A DNA stretch of 64,000 bases from the NCBI RefSeq assembly GCF_028736035.1, contig NZ_CP117866.1:682001-746000 (forward strand), given 5' to 3'. This DNA comes from Streptomyces sp. T12. Its GTDB lineage: Bacteria; Actinomycetota; Actinomycetes; Streptomycetales; Streptomycetaceae. Below are positions 34,864 through 44,837 of the stretch, piece by piece. Position numbers and translations under genes: made by a program. The notes below the pieces were generated by a model, which saw only the letters and a program-made list of their open reading frames with translations, made no database searches and had not been told where the DNA came from. Positions within the stretch are counted from its first letter, which is position 1. Each line of letters begins with the position of its first letter.

Positions 34864-36168
34864 CTACTTGCGGCCGGGCGTCCAGTTCATGCCCCACGCG
34901 TACGCGTAGTCGACCGTGCGCTGCGGGCTCACCCCGCGCTCGGGCACCAGGTAGCGGGCCTCGCGCTGGACGACCAGGTCGCTGCCGGTGTTGGTGATCA
35001 GGGCGAGTGCGCACACCGTGGAGGGGACCGTGCACTCGTCGAGCGAGAAGTCGATCGGCGCGCCGTGCTGCGGCGTGAGGGTGACCGTGGCGTTCAGGTC
35101 GGCGAAGGAGCGCGCCCCTTCATAGATGGTCACGAAGACCAGGATGCGCCGGAAGGACTGCTGGTGGTCGAGGTTGACGGTGAGGTTCTCGCCACTGGCC
35201 ACGGCGCCGGTGCGGTCATCGCCGTCGAGGAGGATGTACGGGGGCTGGTGCAGAGCACCGAAAGCGTTGCCGAGGGACTGGATCACTCCCTTCCTGCCGT
35301 CGGTGAGCTCGTACAGGGCGCACAGGTCGAGGTCGAGGTCGTTGTGCATGGCGACCGGGCGGCCCAGCTTGCTCGCCCAGCCCGAGAACTGCTTGCGCAC
35401 CTGCCAGTTGAGATTCACGCGCAGGGCGCCCGAGGTGCCGCCCTGCTTGGTCAGCGAGACGGAGGGGGAAGCCTTGGTGAGCGTCACCTTGCTCAGGCTG
35501 ACCGGCGGCGCCTGGGGCACTGGCGGGGGGACCGGCGGCATGGCGGGCGGCGCCATGGTCACCGCAGGCGCCACGGGTGGCGGCGTGGCAGCCGGGGGTG
35601 CGACCGGCGGGGCCACGGGGGCCGGAGCGGGTGCCGCGTGCTGGGGTTCGTCGACCGTGATGCCGTAATCGGTGGCGAGGCCCTCGAGGCCGCTGCTGTA
35701 GCCCTGGCCGACGGCGCGGAATTTCCAGGCACCCTGGCGACGGTAGAACTCGCCGAGCACGAAAGCGGTTTCCACGGTGGCGCCCGTGCTGTCGAAACGG
35801 GCGACGACGGTGCCCTGGGCGGCGTCCTTGACCTCGATGTAGAGGTCCGGAACTTGGCCGAACGCACCGCCGTCCGCGGAGGCGGCGAGGATGACGGTCT
35901 CGATCGCGGGCTCCACGCGCGCGAGGTCGACGAGCAGGCTGTCGGTCACCCGGCCGCCGGCGTCCCGCTTGCCCTCGTGCCGGACGGCGTCGGAGGAGTG
36001 CACCGGCTGGTTGTAGAAGACGAAGTCACCGTCGGAGCGCACTTTTCCGCCGACGAGCAACAGCGCCGAGGCGTCCGCGTCGGGCACGCCCGGTCCGGAG
36101 CGCCAGCCCAATTCGACCCGCAGTGCCGTCGTCGGCACCGGAGCATTCGATCCTTTCGGCATTGACAT
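34864..36168 (-). CDS. double TerD-domain protein (tellurium/stress resistance family)
   Basis: The 434-residue protein has an N-terminal TerD domain (about 15-170, including [21 protein letters not shown] and [19 protein letters not shown]), a Pro/Ala-rich linker (about 185-240), and a C-terminal TerA/TerD-like domain (about 255-434, with [20 protein letters not shown] and [18 protein letters not shown]). TerD-family proteins bind Ca2+ through Asp-rich loops; DLDLDLCAL and GDDRTG fit this. The start ATG 36168 (MSMPKG) has GGGGGCGG just upstream. The family is involved in stress response and development in streptomycetes. No other ter genes are adjacent. Confidence 0.87.
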   Translation of the reverse strand: MSMPKGSNAPVPTTALRVELGWRSGPGVPDADASALLLVGGKVRSDGDFVFYNQPVHSSDAVRHEGKRDAGGRVTDSLLVDLARVEPAIETVILAASADGGAFGQVPDLYIEVKDAAQGTVVARFDSTGATVETAFVLGEFYRRQGAWKFRAVGQGYSSGLEGLATDYGITVDEPQHAAPAPAPVAPPVAPPAATPPPVAPAVTMAPPAMPPVPPPVPQAPPVSLSKVTLTKASPSVSLTKQGGTSGALRVNLNWQVRKQFSGWASKLGRPVAMHNDLDLDLCALYELTDGRKGVIQSLGNAFGALHQPPYILLDGDDRTGAVASGENLTVNLDHQQSFRRILVFVTIYEGARSFADLNATVTLTPQHGAPIDFSLDECTVPSTVCALALITNTGSDLVVQREARYLVPERGVSPQRTVDYAYAWGMNWTPGRK

Positions 36169-36460
36169 GTCCGCCCCCATCACGGGTCACCGCGCCAGGC
36201 CACGTCCCGGCAGCTCACTGGGTTCTTTACAGGGCCAACCTATTCCCCGCGACAACGAACTCCCATGAGGGCCACAGGAACACCGGAGGCCAACCCCCGG
36301 TAACCCGCCCGGAACTCGGCATTTACACGATCCGAGCGCTGATTGGCGTCCCTTTTTGCCAAGTTCGCTCGCATTGGGGATCCGGCGTCACCGCGGACAC
36401 ATAAAACAACCCTCTTATCGGTCTCCCCAACCAGCACATCGTGGGCTTAACGTATGCGCC

Positions 36461-36901
36461 ATGACCTCCCCCCGCTCCACCTATGGCGGCGGCTACTACT
36501 CCGCCTCCTTCCCGGACACTCCGATCTACGACTCACTCGTGGCCGAGCGGGGCACCCCGCAGATCGCCCCGATCCGGGTCCCGGCCGCGTACGACATGCC
36601 GGGCGGCAATCTGCCCGCGCTGCCGTCCGCGCTGCCCGCCCTCCCGGCGGCCCCGTCCCAGCCCTCCTACGGGTACGGATATCCGCAGGCACAGCAGCCC
36701 GCTCCGCTACAGCAGGCGCCCGCGGCGTACATCCCGCAGCAGGCGGCCGCGCCGCGTGGTTATCCGGGTCCGCAGGCTCAGCAGCCTCGGCCGGTGGCGC
36801 CCGGTGGCACCGGCTACGAGGCGATGCGCCCCGCGGCTCCCCGCCCCGCCGCAGCTCCTTACCAGGACCCGTACAACAACCAGCAGTACCGCGGCTACTG
36901 A
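36461..36901 (+). CDS. Tyr/Gly/Pro/Gln-rich conserved protein (DUF6643-like)
   Basis: The 146-residue product begins MTSPRSTYGGGYYSASFPDT and then becomes Pro/Ala/Gln-rich with repeated YG, PQ and QQ pairs, ending NNQQYRGY. It is low-complexity and probably disordered; no catalytic domain or signal peptide is seen. I recognise it as a conserved streptomycete protein with no known function. There is no ribosome binding site just before the ATG, but TTAACGT lies 7-13 bases upstream, so the mRNA may be leaderless. Confidence 0.75.
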   Translation: MTSPRSTYGGGYYSASFPDTPIYDSLVAERGTPQIAPIRVPAAYDMPGGNLPALPSALPALPAAPSQPSYGYGYPQAQQPAPLQQAPAAYIPQQAAAPRGYPGPQAQQPRPVAPGGTGYEAMRPAAPRPAAAPYQDPYNNQQYRGY

Positions 36902-36943
36902 CCCGTCCCCCGGGCTGTCGGCGCCACCTGGCACGATGGCCGC

Positions 36944-37771
36944 ATGGGGCACGCACAGCTGCAGTCGGTTCACGTTCATCCGGTCAAGGCGTTCCGGGGC
37001 ACAGCGCCCCGGGAGGCCGTCGTGGAGCCCTGGGGGCTGGCCGGAGACCGACGCTGGGTGCTGATCGACGACGGGGGAAAGGTCGTTACGCAGCGCCAGC
37101 AACCGCGCCTCGCGCTGGCCGCCGCCGAGCTGCTGCCCGGCGGCGGCGTCCGGTTGTCCGCGCCCGGCACGGACCCGCTGACCGTGCCCGTGCCGCGGAC
37201 GGTCGGCACGGTGCCGGTGGAGATCTTCCGCGACAAGGTCGAGGCGGTCCTCGCCGAGGACGACACCGCGCATGCCTGGTGCAGCGCCTATCTCGGCGCC
37301 GATGTGCGCCTGGCGTTCATGGACGACCCCGGCACGCGCCGGCCCGTCGATCCGGAGTACGCCCTGCCGGGCGAGACGGTCAGCTTCGCCGACGGATACC
37401 CGCTGCTGCTCACCACGACGGCATCCCTCGATGCTCTCAACTCCCTCATCGCGCAGGGTGATCACGCGCAAGAGGGCCCCCTGCCCATGAACCGTTTCCG
37501 GCCGAACGTGGTCGTGTCGGGCACCGCTGCCTGGGCCGAGGACGACTGGTCGCGCATCGCCATCGGCGAGGTGACCTTCCGTGTTCCCAAGAAGTGCGGG
37601 CGGTGCGTGGTGACCACCACCGACCAGGCCACCGCCGAGCGCGGCAGGGAGCCCCTGCACACCCTTGGCCGACACCGCCGGCTGGACGGCAAGCTGGTGT
37701 TCGGCCAGAACCTGGTACCCCTGTCCCGCGGCACGATCCGGGTCGGTGACCCGGTCACGATCCTCGACTGA
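36944..37771 (+). CDS. MOSC domain protein (mARC/YcbX-like)
   Basis: The 275-residue protein has an N-terminal MOSC-associated beta-barrel (LQSVHVHPVKAFRG, GLAGDRRWVLID) and a MOSC domain (about 130-275) with PNVVVSGTAAWAEDDW and KKCGRCVVTTTDQ. The conserved Cys (CGRC) is the expected Moco ligand. Related proteins reduce N-hydroxylated compounds such as hydroxylamines and N-hydroxy bases with electron partners. No 2Fe-2S domain is fused, unlike YcbX, so a separate partner is needed. Confidence 0.88.
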   Translation: MGHAQLQSVHVHPVKAFRGTAPREAVVEPWGLAGDRRWVLIDDGGKVVTQRQQPRLALAAAELLPGGGVRLSAPGTDPLTVPVPRTVGTVPVEIFRDKVEAVLAEDDTAHAWCSAYLGADVRLAFMDDPGTRRPVDPEYALPGETVSFADGYPLLLTTTASLDALNSLIAQGDHAQEGPLPMNRFRPNVVVSGTAAWAEDDWSRIAIGEVTFRVPKKCGRCVVTTTDQATAERGREPLHTLGRHRRLDGKLVFGQNLVPLSRGTIRVGDPVTILD

Positions 37772-37950
37772 GGAAGATCTCGCGGAGCGGCCGTGCGCGG
37801 GAACCGAGGCCGGGTGCCCGCGCGTTGGGCTTTTCGTGAGAAGTTCATGAGAGGCCCCGAACTCAGGTGATTTCGCTCTCTCTTCGGCGGGGTCCGCGCG
37901 TGAACGGCTCGGTGAGGGGTTATCACGGAGCGAGAAGGGGGTGTGCGGCG

Positions 37951-38556
37951 ATGCGGGCGATCAGCGGACTCTGGCGCTGGCGGCACAATCCGCTGCGCCG
38001 TGCGACCGACCTGGCCGAGGCCTGGGTCGCCCTCGGGGCCCTGCTGCTGATCCTGGTCGTCACGCCCTTCGTCGGAGCCCTGGTCGGCGGCACCGCCCAG
38101 GGCGTTCTGCAGAAGTCCGTCCGCGAGCAGCGCGCGTCCCGGCACCTGGTGACGGCGACCGTGGTCCGCAAGGCGGAAGGCTCTTCGCTGGACACGGACC
38201 CCGAGGCCACCACCGGGCGGGACCTGCGGACCAGGGTCGTGGCCGACTGGACCGCACCGGACGGTAGCCGGCACCAGGGTTCGGTCATGGCGAGCCTCGA
38301 CACCCCAGAGCCCGGCGACCGCTTCACGATATGGACGGACCGGCAGGGCCGCCCAGTCGCCCGCCCGTTGGACTCCGCGACTGCGGCGACGCACGCCGTG
38401 CTCGCCGGGTTCGGCGCGGCCCTGCTGGCCGCCGGCCTGGTCGAGGGCAGCAGACGGATGGTCGTCTGGCGCATGGTCCGTCGCCGGTACGCGCGTTGGG
38501 ACCAGGCATGGGACAAGGCGGGTCCGGACTGGGGCCGGACCGGCACCGGCAGTTGA
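37951..38556 (+). CDS. Rv1733c-like two-helix membrane protein
   Basis: The 201-residue protein has one membrane helix near residues 25-50 (WVALGALLLILVVTPFVGAL), an extracellular segment with DWTAPDGSRHQG and GDRFTIWTDRQGR, and a second helix near 145-165. This matches the Rv1733c family of actinobacteria. The start at 37951 follows GAAGGGGG; upstream in-frame starts would add an unlikely Arg-rich leader. Function unknown. Confidence 0.82.
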   Translation: MRAISGLWRWRHNPLRRATDLAEAWVALGALLLILVVTPFVGALVGGTAQGVLQKSVREQRASRHLVTATVVRKAEGSSLDTDPEATTGRDLRTRVVADWTAPDGSRHQGSVMASLDTPEPGDRFTIWTDRQGRPVARPLDSATAATHAVLAGFGAALLAAGLVEGSRRMVVWRMVRRRYARWDQAWDKAGPDWGRTGTGS

Positions 38557-38665
38557 CGGCCTTCCGGCTCTGGTCAACCCACCGCCCGCGCGCACGCTAC
38601 GGTGGACCGGCCGAACTCTTCGGCAGCGAAACCCGCGTACTTCGAGGTGGGGGCACATCAACGCC

Positions 38666-41107
38666 ATGGCACAGGGCACGGTCCAGGTGACGCACACCGG
38701 CACATCGCGGTGGCGGCGCCGCACGGGTGAGTACGCATCGCTCGCGGCCGCCCTGGAGGCCGCGGCCGACGGTGACGTCCTCACCGTCGCGCCCGGAACC
38801 TACCGGGAGAACCTCGTCGTCCAGCGGGCGGTGACCCTGCGCGGCCCCGAGGGCTCCCCCGGCTCGGTGCGTATCGCGCCCGTGGACGGTGTCCCGCTGA
38901 CGGTGCGCGCCTCGGCAGTGGTCCAGGACCTGCATGTGGAGGGCCAGGACGCGGCGGCGCCCGCGCTGCTCGTCGAGGAGGGCGCCCCGGAGCTGTCGGA
39001 CGTCCGGGTGGTCACGCGGTCCGCGGCCGGGATCGAGGTGCGCGGCGGCGCCCGCCCGACCGTGCGGCGCTGCACCGTCGACAACCCCGCGGGCATCGGC
39101 ATCGCCGTACTCGACGGCGGGGGCGGGGTGTTCGAGGAGTGCGAGGTCGTCGCGGCAGGCCAGGCGGGCATCGCCGTACGCGGCGGCGCGCACCCTCGCC
39201 TGGAGCGCTGCCGGGTCCACCACGCCTCGGGCTCGGGTCTGACGGCTACGGGGGAGAACTCCGCGCTGGAAGCGGTGGGTTGCGAGGTCTACGAGGTGCG
39301 GGGCTCCGGCGTCCAGATCACCGGTCGGGCCACCGCGCATCTCACCGACTGCGATGTGCACCGCACGACCGCCGACGGCGTCACCCTCGACACGGACGCC
39401 GTGCTGACGCTGGCCGACTGCCGTATCCACGACATCCCGGAGAACGCGGTCGACCTGCGTTCCCGCTCGGTGCTGACCCTGACCCGCACGACGGTGCGTC
39501 AGTTCGGGCGCAACGGCCTGTCGGTGTGGGATCCGGGCACGCGTGTGGACGCCAACCAGTGCGAGATCTTCGACAGCACGGGCGACTATCCGGCGGTGTG
39601 GGTCAGCGACGGCGCCACCGCGGTACTGGACTCCTGCCGGGTGCACGACGTGCCGGACGCCCTGTTCGTCCTCGACCGCGGTTCGCGCGCGGACGTCGTC
39701 GACAGCGACCTGTCCCAAGTGCGCAACACAGCCGTGTCGGTGAGCGACGGCGCCACCGCCCAGCTCGACGACTGCCGTATCCGGGACGCGGCGACGGGCG
39801 CCTGGTTCCGGGACCACGGCAGCGGCGGCACGCTCAACAACTGCACCCTGGACGGCACCCAGACGGGCGTGATCGTCACCAAGGGGGCCGACCCCACCAT
39901 CGAGCGCTGCACCGTCGACTCGCCGGCCGAGGCCGGGTTCTACGTCTCGGCGGGCGGCCGCGGCACCTTCCTGAACTGCCGGGTGAGGGGCAGCGCCGGA
40001 TACGGCTTCCATGTGATCGACGGCTGCCGTACGACGCTGAAGAAGTGCCGTACGGAGCGGTGCGCGCGTGGCGGGTACGAGTTCGCGGACGGCGGCCCGG
40101 ACGCCGCCTCCGGGGTGGGACCCGACGTGGAGGACTGCACCAGCGACGAGAGCGCGGGCCTGAGGCAGCCGCCGTCGGCACCGGAGCCCGCTGTACAGAC
40201 CGTGCGCCAGTCCCCCGGCCTGCTGGGCGCGATCCCCGGCCAGCGCACGACCGAGCAGGAGCCGCTCGTCGCCGCCTCGCAGCCCGAGAAGCCGGCGCGG
40301 ACCTCCAAGGACGTCCTCGGTGAACTGGACGCGCTGGTGGGCCTGGAGAGCGTCAAGCGCGAGGTGCGTGCCCTCACCGACATGATCGAGGTGGGCCGGC
40401 GCCGCCAGCAGGCGGGCCTCAAGGCCGCGTCGGTCAAGCGGCACCTGGTCTTCACCGGCTCCCCCGGCACCGGCAAGACGACGGTCGCCCGGCTCTACGG
40501 CGAGATCCTCGCCTCCCTCGGCGTCCTGGAGAAGGGCCACCTGGTCGAGGTGTCCCGCGTCGACCTGGTCGGCGAGCACATCGGCTCCACGGCGATCCGC
40601 ACGCAAGAGGCCTTCGACAAGGCGCGCGGCGGTGTGCTGTTCATCGACGAGGCGTACGCGCTGTCGCCGGAGGACTCGGGCCGGGACTTCGGCAAGGAGG
40701 CCATCGACACGCTGGTGAAGCTGATGGAGGACCACCGCGACGCGGTCGTGGTGATCGTGGCCGGCTACACGGCCGAGATGGAGCGCTTCCTCTCGGTCAA
40801 CCCCGGTGTGGCGTCCCGCTTCTCACGGACCATCACCTTCAGCGACTACGGCCCCGACGAGCTGCTGCGGATCGTGGAGCAGCAGGCCGAGGAGCACGAG
40901 TACCGGCTCGGCCCTGGCCTCGCCGAGGCCCTGCTGAAGTACTTCACGGCGATCCCCAAGGGCCCGGCGTTCGGCAACGGCCGTACGGCACGCCAGACCT
41001 TCGAGGCGATGGTGGAGCGACACGCGGGCCGGGTCGCCCAGCTCGACGAGCCGAGCACGGACGACCTGACCCTGCTGTACGCGGAGGATCTGCCGGAACC
41101 GCGTTGA
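38666..41107 (+). CDS. right-handed beta-helix / AAA+ ATPase fusion protein
   Basis: The 813-residue protein has two parts. Residues about 20-510 are repeated 22-24-residue coils with patterns such as VRGGARPTVRRCTVDN, VSDGATAVLDSCRVHD and VSDGATAQLDDCRIRD, typical of pectate-lyase-like right-handed parallel beta-helices (NosD/CASH type). Residues about 545-813 are a CbxX/CfxQ-type AAA+ module with Walker A GSPGTGKTT (about 597), Walker B VLFIDEAYAL (about 656) and arginine-finger region NPGVASRFSRTI. It has no signal peptide, so the beta-helix is cytoplasmic. The AAA type is the same as in type VII secretion EccA and Rubisco activase CbbX. A role in remodelling a partner recognised by the beta-helix is inferred. 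Confidence 0.88.
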   Translation: MAQGTVQVTHTGTSRWRRRTGEYASLAAALEAAADGDVLTVAPGTYRENLVVQRAVTLRGPEGSPGSVRIAPVDGVPLTVRASAVVQDLHVEGQDAAAPALLVEEGAPELSDVRVVTRSAAGIEVRGGARPTVRRCTVDNPAGIGIAVLDGGGGVFEECEVVAAGQAGIAVRGGAHPRLERCRVHHASGSGLTATGENSALEAVGCEVYEVRGSGVQITGRATAHLTDCDVHRTTADGVTLDTDAVLTLADCRIHDIPENAVDLRSRSVLTLTRTTVRQFGRNGLSVWDPGTRVDANQCEIFDSTGDYPAVWVSDGATAVLDSCRVHDVPDALFVLDRGSRADVVDSDLSQVRNTAVSVSDGATAQLDDCRIRDAATGAWFRDHGSGGTLNNCTLDGTQTGVIVTKGADPTIERCTVDSPAEAGFYVSAGGRGTFLNCRVRGSAGYGFHVIDGCRTTLKKCRTERCARGGYEFADGGPDAASGVGPDVEDCTSDESAGLRQPPSAPEPAVQTVRQSPGLLGAIPGQRTTEQEPLVAASQPEKPARTSKDVLGELDALVGLESVKREVRALTDMIEVGRRRQQAGLKAASVKRHLVFTGSPGTGKTTVARLYGEILASLGVLEKGHLVEVSRVDLVGEHIGSTAIRTQEAFDKARGGVLFIDEAYALSPEDSGRDFGKEAIDTLVKLMEDHRDAVVVIVAGYTAEMERFLSVNPGVASRFSRTITFSDYGPDELLRIVEQQAEEHEYRLGPGLAEALLKYFTAIPKGPAFGNGRTARQTFEAMVERHAGRVAQLDEPSTDDLTLLYAEDLPEPR

Positions 41108-41360
41108 GTGCGGCGGTCGGGCCGGGCAGGCCCGGCAGCAGGGCGGCGAAGCGCGGGCGGGCAGCGCCACGGGCCCAGGTTCCGGCCAGGTGCGGGCCGA
41201 CCACGTCCGCGCTGCGCAGCCCTCAGCACGGAACGCGGCCGACGCCCGCCGACGCCCGCCGCTCCTGCGGGAAGACCTCGCCTTCTGGTGCCCTCCTTCG
41301 CCGCCGAGCGTGTGACGCGCCCTCTACAGTCGGCCGGCTCTCTCCCGGCCGGGGGGGGGA
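41108..41360. other. convergent intergenic region
   Basis: A 253-base gap separates the ends of two convergent genes. It contains a nine-base G run at about 41351-41359. No clear terminator hairpin or gene was found. Confidence 0.3.
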
Positions 41361-43715
41361 TCAGCCCTCGGGCACGGCCCCCGGCCGTTGCGCCGGCACC
41401 TCCGGACGCAGCCGGGCCAGCAGTCGCTCCCGTTCTTCCGCGAAGGCCGGGTCCGCCTGGTAGTCGCTGTGGCCGAGGATGGGGGCGGGCAAAGGGTGTT
41501 CGGGTGTACGGCCGTACGCCAGGGGGTCCTTGAGGGCCTCGCGGTCCACCGCGGGGCCGCAGTCGCCGGGCAGGCGGACCGGGCCGCCGATGGGGTCGGT
41601 GAGCCGGTACAGGTTGCGCCAGCAGTCGACCTCGGCATGCAGGGAACCGAGCGCGGCAGGGCCGAAGTGGGCCGGGAACCAGCGGCCGTAGAGGCGTTCC
41701 AGCGGCGAGCCGTAGGTCAGGAGCGCGACCCGCTTGCGGTCGGCCGGTGTCAGCTGCCAGGCCGCCGCGGCCGCGAGCACGCTGCCCTGGGAGTGCCCGG
41801 AGATGACGAGGCGGCGGCCGTCCTCGGCGCGTGTCCAGGTCGCCATCCGCCAGGTCAGGTCGGGCACCGCGCGTTCGGCGTAGCAGGGCGGCGCGAAGGG
41901 GTGGGCGGCGCGCGGCCAGAAGGTGCCGACGTCCCACAGGATGCCGATGGTGCGCCGCGCGGAGGCGTCCTTGTAGGCGCGCCTGCCCCAGGTGACGAAG
42001 AGTATGAAGCCCACGCCGATCAGCCAGGAGCCCAGCGCCTGCGCCGTCTCGGCGGCGCCGTGGACGAAGGCGTACGCCTCGTCGGCGGCCGCACTCGGTG
42101 TCGCGTCGGTCGTCAGGGCGCCGACCAGGGCTCCGGCGCCCAGGAGCAGCGTCGCGGTGGAGGTGACAGCGACTACGAGGGGGGCGCGGTCGGTGAGCGT
42201 GGCCATCGCGCGCGTGCTCGCGATACGGCGGGTGCGTGCCGTGTCCTGGGGCTCCCCGGCGTAGTCGTGCGCCACCGTGCCCAGTTCGGTGCGGCGCAGC
42301 TGCCAGGCCCGCCGTGCCAGCCAGCCGCAGAGCAGCAGCAGGAGGAACAGCAGCGGTGGGATGACGGACGCCTGCCAGGTCAGCAGGACCGGCGGGCCGA
42401 CGATCGACGTACCCGTGCCGTCCAGCCAGTCGGCCACCCGCTGGGACACCCCGCCGGACATCACGCCGCCGAGGGCGCAGGCCAGCATCGCCACGGCCGG
42501 TCCGCCCAGGCCCCGCATCGCGGCGCGCGGGTCGGGCCGGGTGCGGTGCAGGACGTGGGCGACGACGGCGAGGACGATGACGAGCAGGCCCTGGAGGAAG
42601 GCGATGGCGCCGAAGGTGGGGTCGCCCGGGAGGCGGCCCGCCGACTGCCAGCCCGGCCGCTCCCATCCGGCGTACACCAGGGCGAGCGCCAGCAGGAAGA
42701 GGGAGGCCAGCGGCAGGCGTCGTACGAGATGCTCGTCGAGTTCCTGGTCGAGGCGGTTCTCGCTGCGGCCCCGGCGGCAGACCACCCCCACCACGACGGC
42801 CGCCCCGGCGACGATCGCCGCTTCCAGCAGCCACCCCAGTGTGTCGAGGAGCGCGGGTCCACCGGTCCTGCGGTCGAAGCGCGCCGCCGCCGAGCCGACC
42901 GCGGCGGCGACCGTCAGCAGGCCCGCGGCGGTGTGCGCGGCGCGCAGCCGGGCGACCAGGCGACGGCCGTACCAGAAGCCGGGGCGGCCCAGGGAGGTGC
43001 GGCCGGACTCCTCGTCGGGCTCGGGCTCGCGGGACATCGGCTGCTGGGACTCGTACGCGCTCCAGGTGCGGCGGGAGAGGTACCACAGCAGGCCGGTCAG
43101 CGCGGCCGGCACCACGGCGGCGAGGGCGAGCCTGCGGCCCGGGCGGCTCCACCAGCCGCCGTCCGAGACGACGGGCGACAGGAAGCCCAGCCAGCTGTGT
43201 CGCTCGGCGCACGCGCGCGTGCCCGCGCACTGCCAGGCCGCGAGGTCCAGGGCGACCTCGCACGCGGCCGCGACCAGCAGCACCGTCAGCGTCAGTCCCG
43301 CGAGCCGCACGAGGAGGCCGTAGAGGCGCACCGTACGGTCGCGGTCCCGTGCGGTGGGGCGCATCCAGTGGGCGAGGTTGACCACCATGAACGGCAGTAA
43401 CAGCAGCCACAGGGCGCGTGCGCTGTTTCCTGAGGTGAGGTTGCACCAGACGTATGCCTCGGGGACCGGTTTGCCCCGGTAGTCGTCCGGTCTTTTCTCG
43501 GCGTCGACGTCCTCGGCCCGCCGGAAGACCGCGGCCGTGTCGTCGCCGGTGATCCGCACGGTGCGCGGATCGTCGAGCATGTCCTGCGGTGTGGTGCCGC
43601 CGACACCGTGGACCAGGAGTTCCAGGGCGATCCTGGCGCCCTCGGGCCCCGGGACGGGACCGTCCGTCGCCGTGTCCGCTCCGTTTCTCGCGGCACGCTC
43701 TTGCGCATGTTCCAC
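41361..43715 (-). CDS. polytopic membrane alpha/beta hydrolase (interrupted)
   Basis: The 784-residue protein starts with the alpha/beta-hydrolase strand LLVHGVGGTTPQDML (about residue 33), is then interrupted by about 500 residues with at least ten membrane segments, and resumes with the nucleophile elbow VISGHSQGSVLA (Ser about 641), TYGSPLERLYGRWFP and a His in ILGHSDYQ (about 748). The hydrolase halves probably form one catalytic domain on the cytoplasmic face. The GTG start at 43715 has GGGGGAA nine bases upstream. Longer in-frame extensions exist but read through the divergent regulator promoter. Substrate unknown; lipase or esterase is likely. Confidence 0.8.
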   Translation of the reverse strand: MEHAQERAARNGADTATDGPVPGPEGARIALELLVHGVGGTTPQDMLDDPRTVRITGDDTAAVFRRAEDVDAEKRPDDYRGKPVPEAYVWCNLTSGNSARALWLLLLPFMVVNLAHWMRPTARDRDRTVRLYGLLVRLAGLTLTVLLVAAACEVALDLAAWQCAGTRACAERHSWLGFLSPVVSDGGWWSRPGRRLALAAVVPAALTGLLWYLSRRTWSAYESQQPMSREPEPDEESGRTSLGRPGFWYGRRLVARLRAAHTAAGLLTVAAAVGSAAARFDRRTGGPALLDTLGWLLEAAIVAGAAVVVGVVCRRGRSENRLDQELDEHLVRRLPLASLFLLALALVYAGWERPGWQSAGRLPGDPTFGAIAFLQGLLVIVLAVVAHVLHRTRPDPRAAMRGLGGPAVAMLACALGGVMSGGVSQRVADWLDGTGTSIVGPPVLLTWQASVIPPLLFLLLLLCGWLARRAWQLRRTELGTVAHDYAGEPQDTARTRRIASTRAMATLTDRAPLVVAVTSTATLLLGAGALVGALTTDATPSAAADEAYAFVHGAAETAQALGSWLIGVGFILFVTWGRRAYKDASARRTIGILWDVGTFWPRAAHPFAPPCYAERAVPDLTWRMATWTRAEDGRRLVISGHSQGSVLAAAAAWQLTPADRKRVALLTYGSPLERLYGRWFPAHFGPAALGSLHAEVDCWRNLYRLTDPIGGPVRLPGDCGPAVDREALKDPLAYGRTPEHPLPAPILGHSDYQADPAFAEERERLLARLRPEVPAQRPGAVPEG

Positions 43716-44006
43716 TGTTCGCACTTCCCCCGTGACAAGCCGTCGGCTTCTGTCTGTGCGGGCACAAGGATCTCCCCGGAGGGGGTTCCTTACACCTCTC
43801 GTCACGGAATCTCCCCGATCCACGTGAAGAACGGAGGAACGGACGATGCCGAAGTGACATGCGCGCGTCGTGACAGCCAGTGGCGCGACCGGTACCGACC
43901 CATGCGAGTATGGGACGTCCCGCGCACCGGGAGGGGCGAGAATGTCCTCATCAGAGTGGGTGCGCAGGGCATGACGGACGGCAGAGGCGAAAGGACCGGA
44001 GCGTAC

Positions 44007-44837
44007 GTGAGCGAGAATCAGAACCTCCTCGCGGAGCAGCGGCGCGCCCTGATCCTGGACGAGGTACGGCGCAGAGGCGGGGTACGCGTCAACGAGCTGA
44101 CGCGAAAGCTCGGCGTGTCGGACATGACGGTGCGGCGCGATCTCGACGCGCTGGCCCGGCAGGGCGTGCTGGAGAAGGTGCACGGCGGTGCGGTCCCGGT
44201 GGTCGAGGCGAGCACGCACGAGCCGGGCTTCGAGGCCAAGTCGGGTCTGGAGCTGACGGCCAAGGAGGACATCGCGCGGGCGGCGGCCGAGCTGGTCGCG
44301 CCGGGCAGCGCGATCGCGCTGTCGGGCGGTACGACGACGTACGCGCTGGCGCACCAGCTGGTCGACGTGCCCGACCTCACGGTGGTCACGAACTCGGTGC
44401 GGGTGGCCGACGTCTTCCACGCCGCGCAGCGCACGTCGGGCCCCCGGCAGGGCGCGGCCACGGTCGTACTGACCGGCGGGGTGCGCACGCCGTCCGACTC
44501 GCTGGTAGGCCCGGTGGCCGACCAGGCGATCGCGGCGCTCCATTTCGACGTGCTGTTCCTCGGGGTGCACGGGATATCGGTCGAGGCCGGCCTGTCCACG
44601 CCGAACCTCGCGGAGGCCGAGACCAACCGGCGTCTGGTGCAGTCGGCGCGCCGGGTCGTGGTGGTCGCCGACCACACCAAGTGGGGTGTGGTGGGGCTGA
44701 GTTCGTTCGCGGCGCTGGAGCAGGTCGACACGCTGGTCACGGACGCCGGTCTCGAGACCGAGGCACGCTCGGAGATCGCGGAGCATCTGCGGCGGCTGGT
44801 GGTGGCGGGCGAGCCCGATGAAGGTGCGGACCTCTGA
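44007..44837 (+). CDS. DeoR-family transcriptional regulator
   Basis: The 276-residue protein has an N-terminal DeoR HTH (EQRRALILDEVRRRGGVRVN, then ELTRKLGVSDMTVRRDLDAL) and a C-terminal sugar-phosphate sensor domain (DeoRC) with ALSGGTTTYALA, LTGGVRTP and GVHGISVEAGLSTPN. The family represses sugar genes and responds to phosphorylated sugars. GTG 44007 is chosen since GGAG lies 5 bases upstream and the protein then starts SENQNLLAEQRR; ATG 43971 would add 12 residues. No sugar gene is adjacent, so its target is probably elsewhere. Confidence 0.87.
   Translation: MSENQNLLAEQRRALILDEVRRRGGVRVNELTRKLGVSDMTVRRDLDALARQGVLEKVHGGAVPVVEASTHEPGFEAKSGLELTAKEDIARAAAELVAPGSAIALSGGTTTYALAHQLVDVPDLTVVTNSVRVADVFHAAQRTSGPRQGAATVVLTGGVRTPSDSLVGPVADQAIAALHFDVLFLGVHGISVEAGLSTPNLAEAETNRRLVQSARRVVVVADHTKWGVVGLSSFAALEQVDTLVTDAGLETEARSEIAEHLRRLVVAGEPDEGADL

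Noticed and set aside
38597..40735. Long minus-strand open frame opposite the beta-helix/AAA+ gene
   Set aside because: Composition is that of an antisense shadow in high-GC DNA and the plus strand has clear AAA+ motifs.
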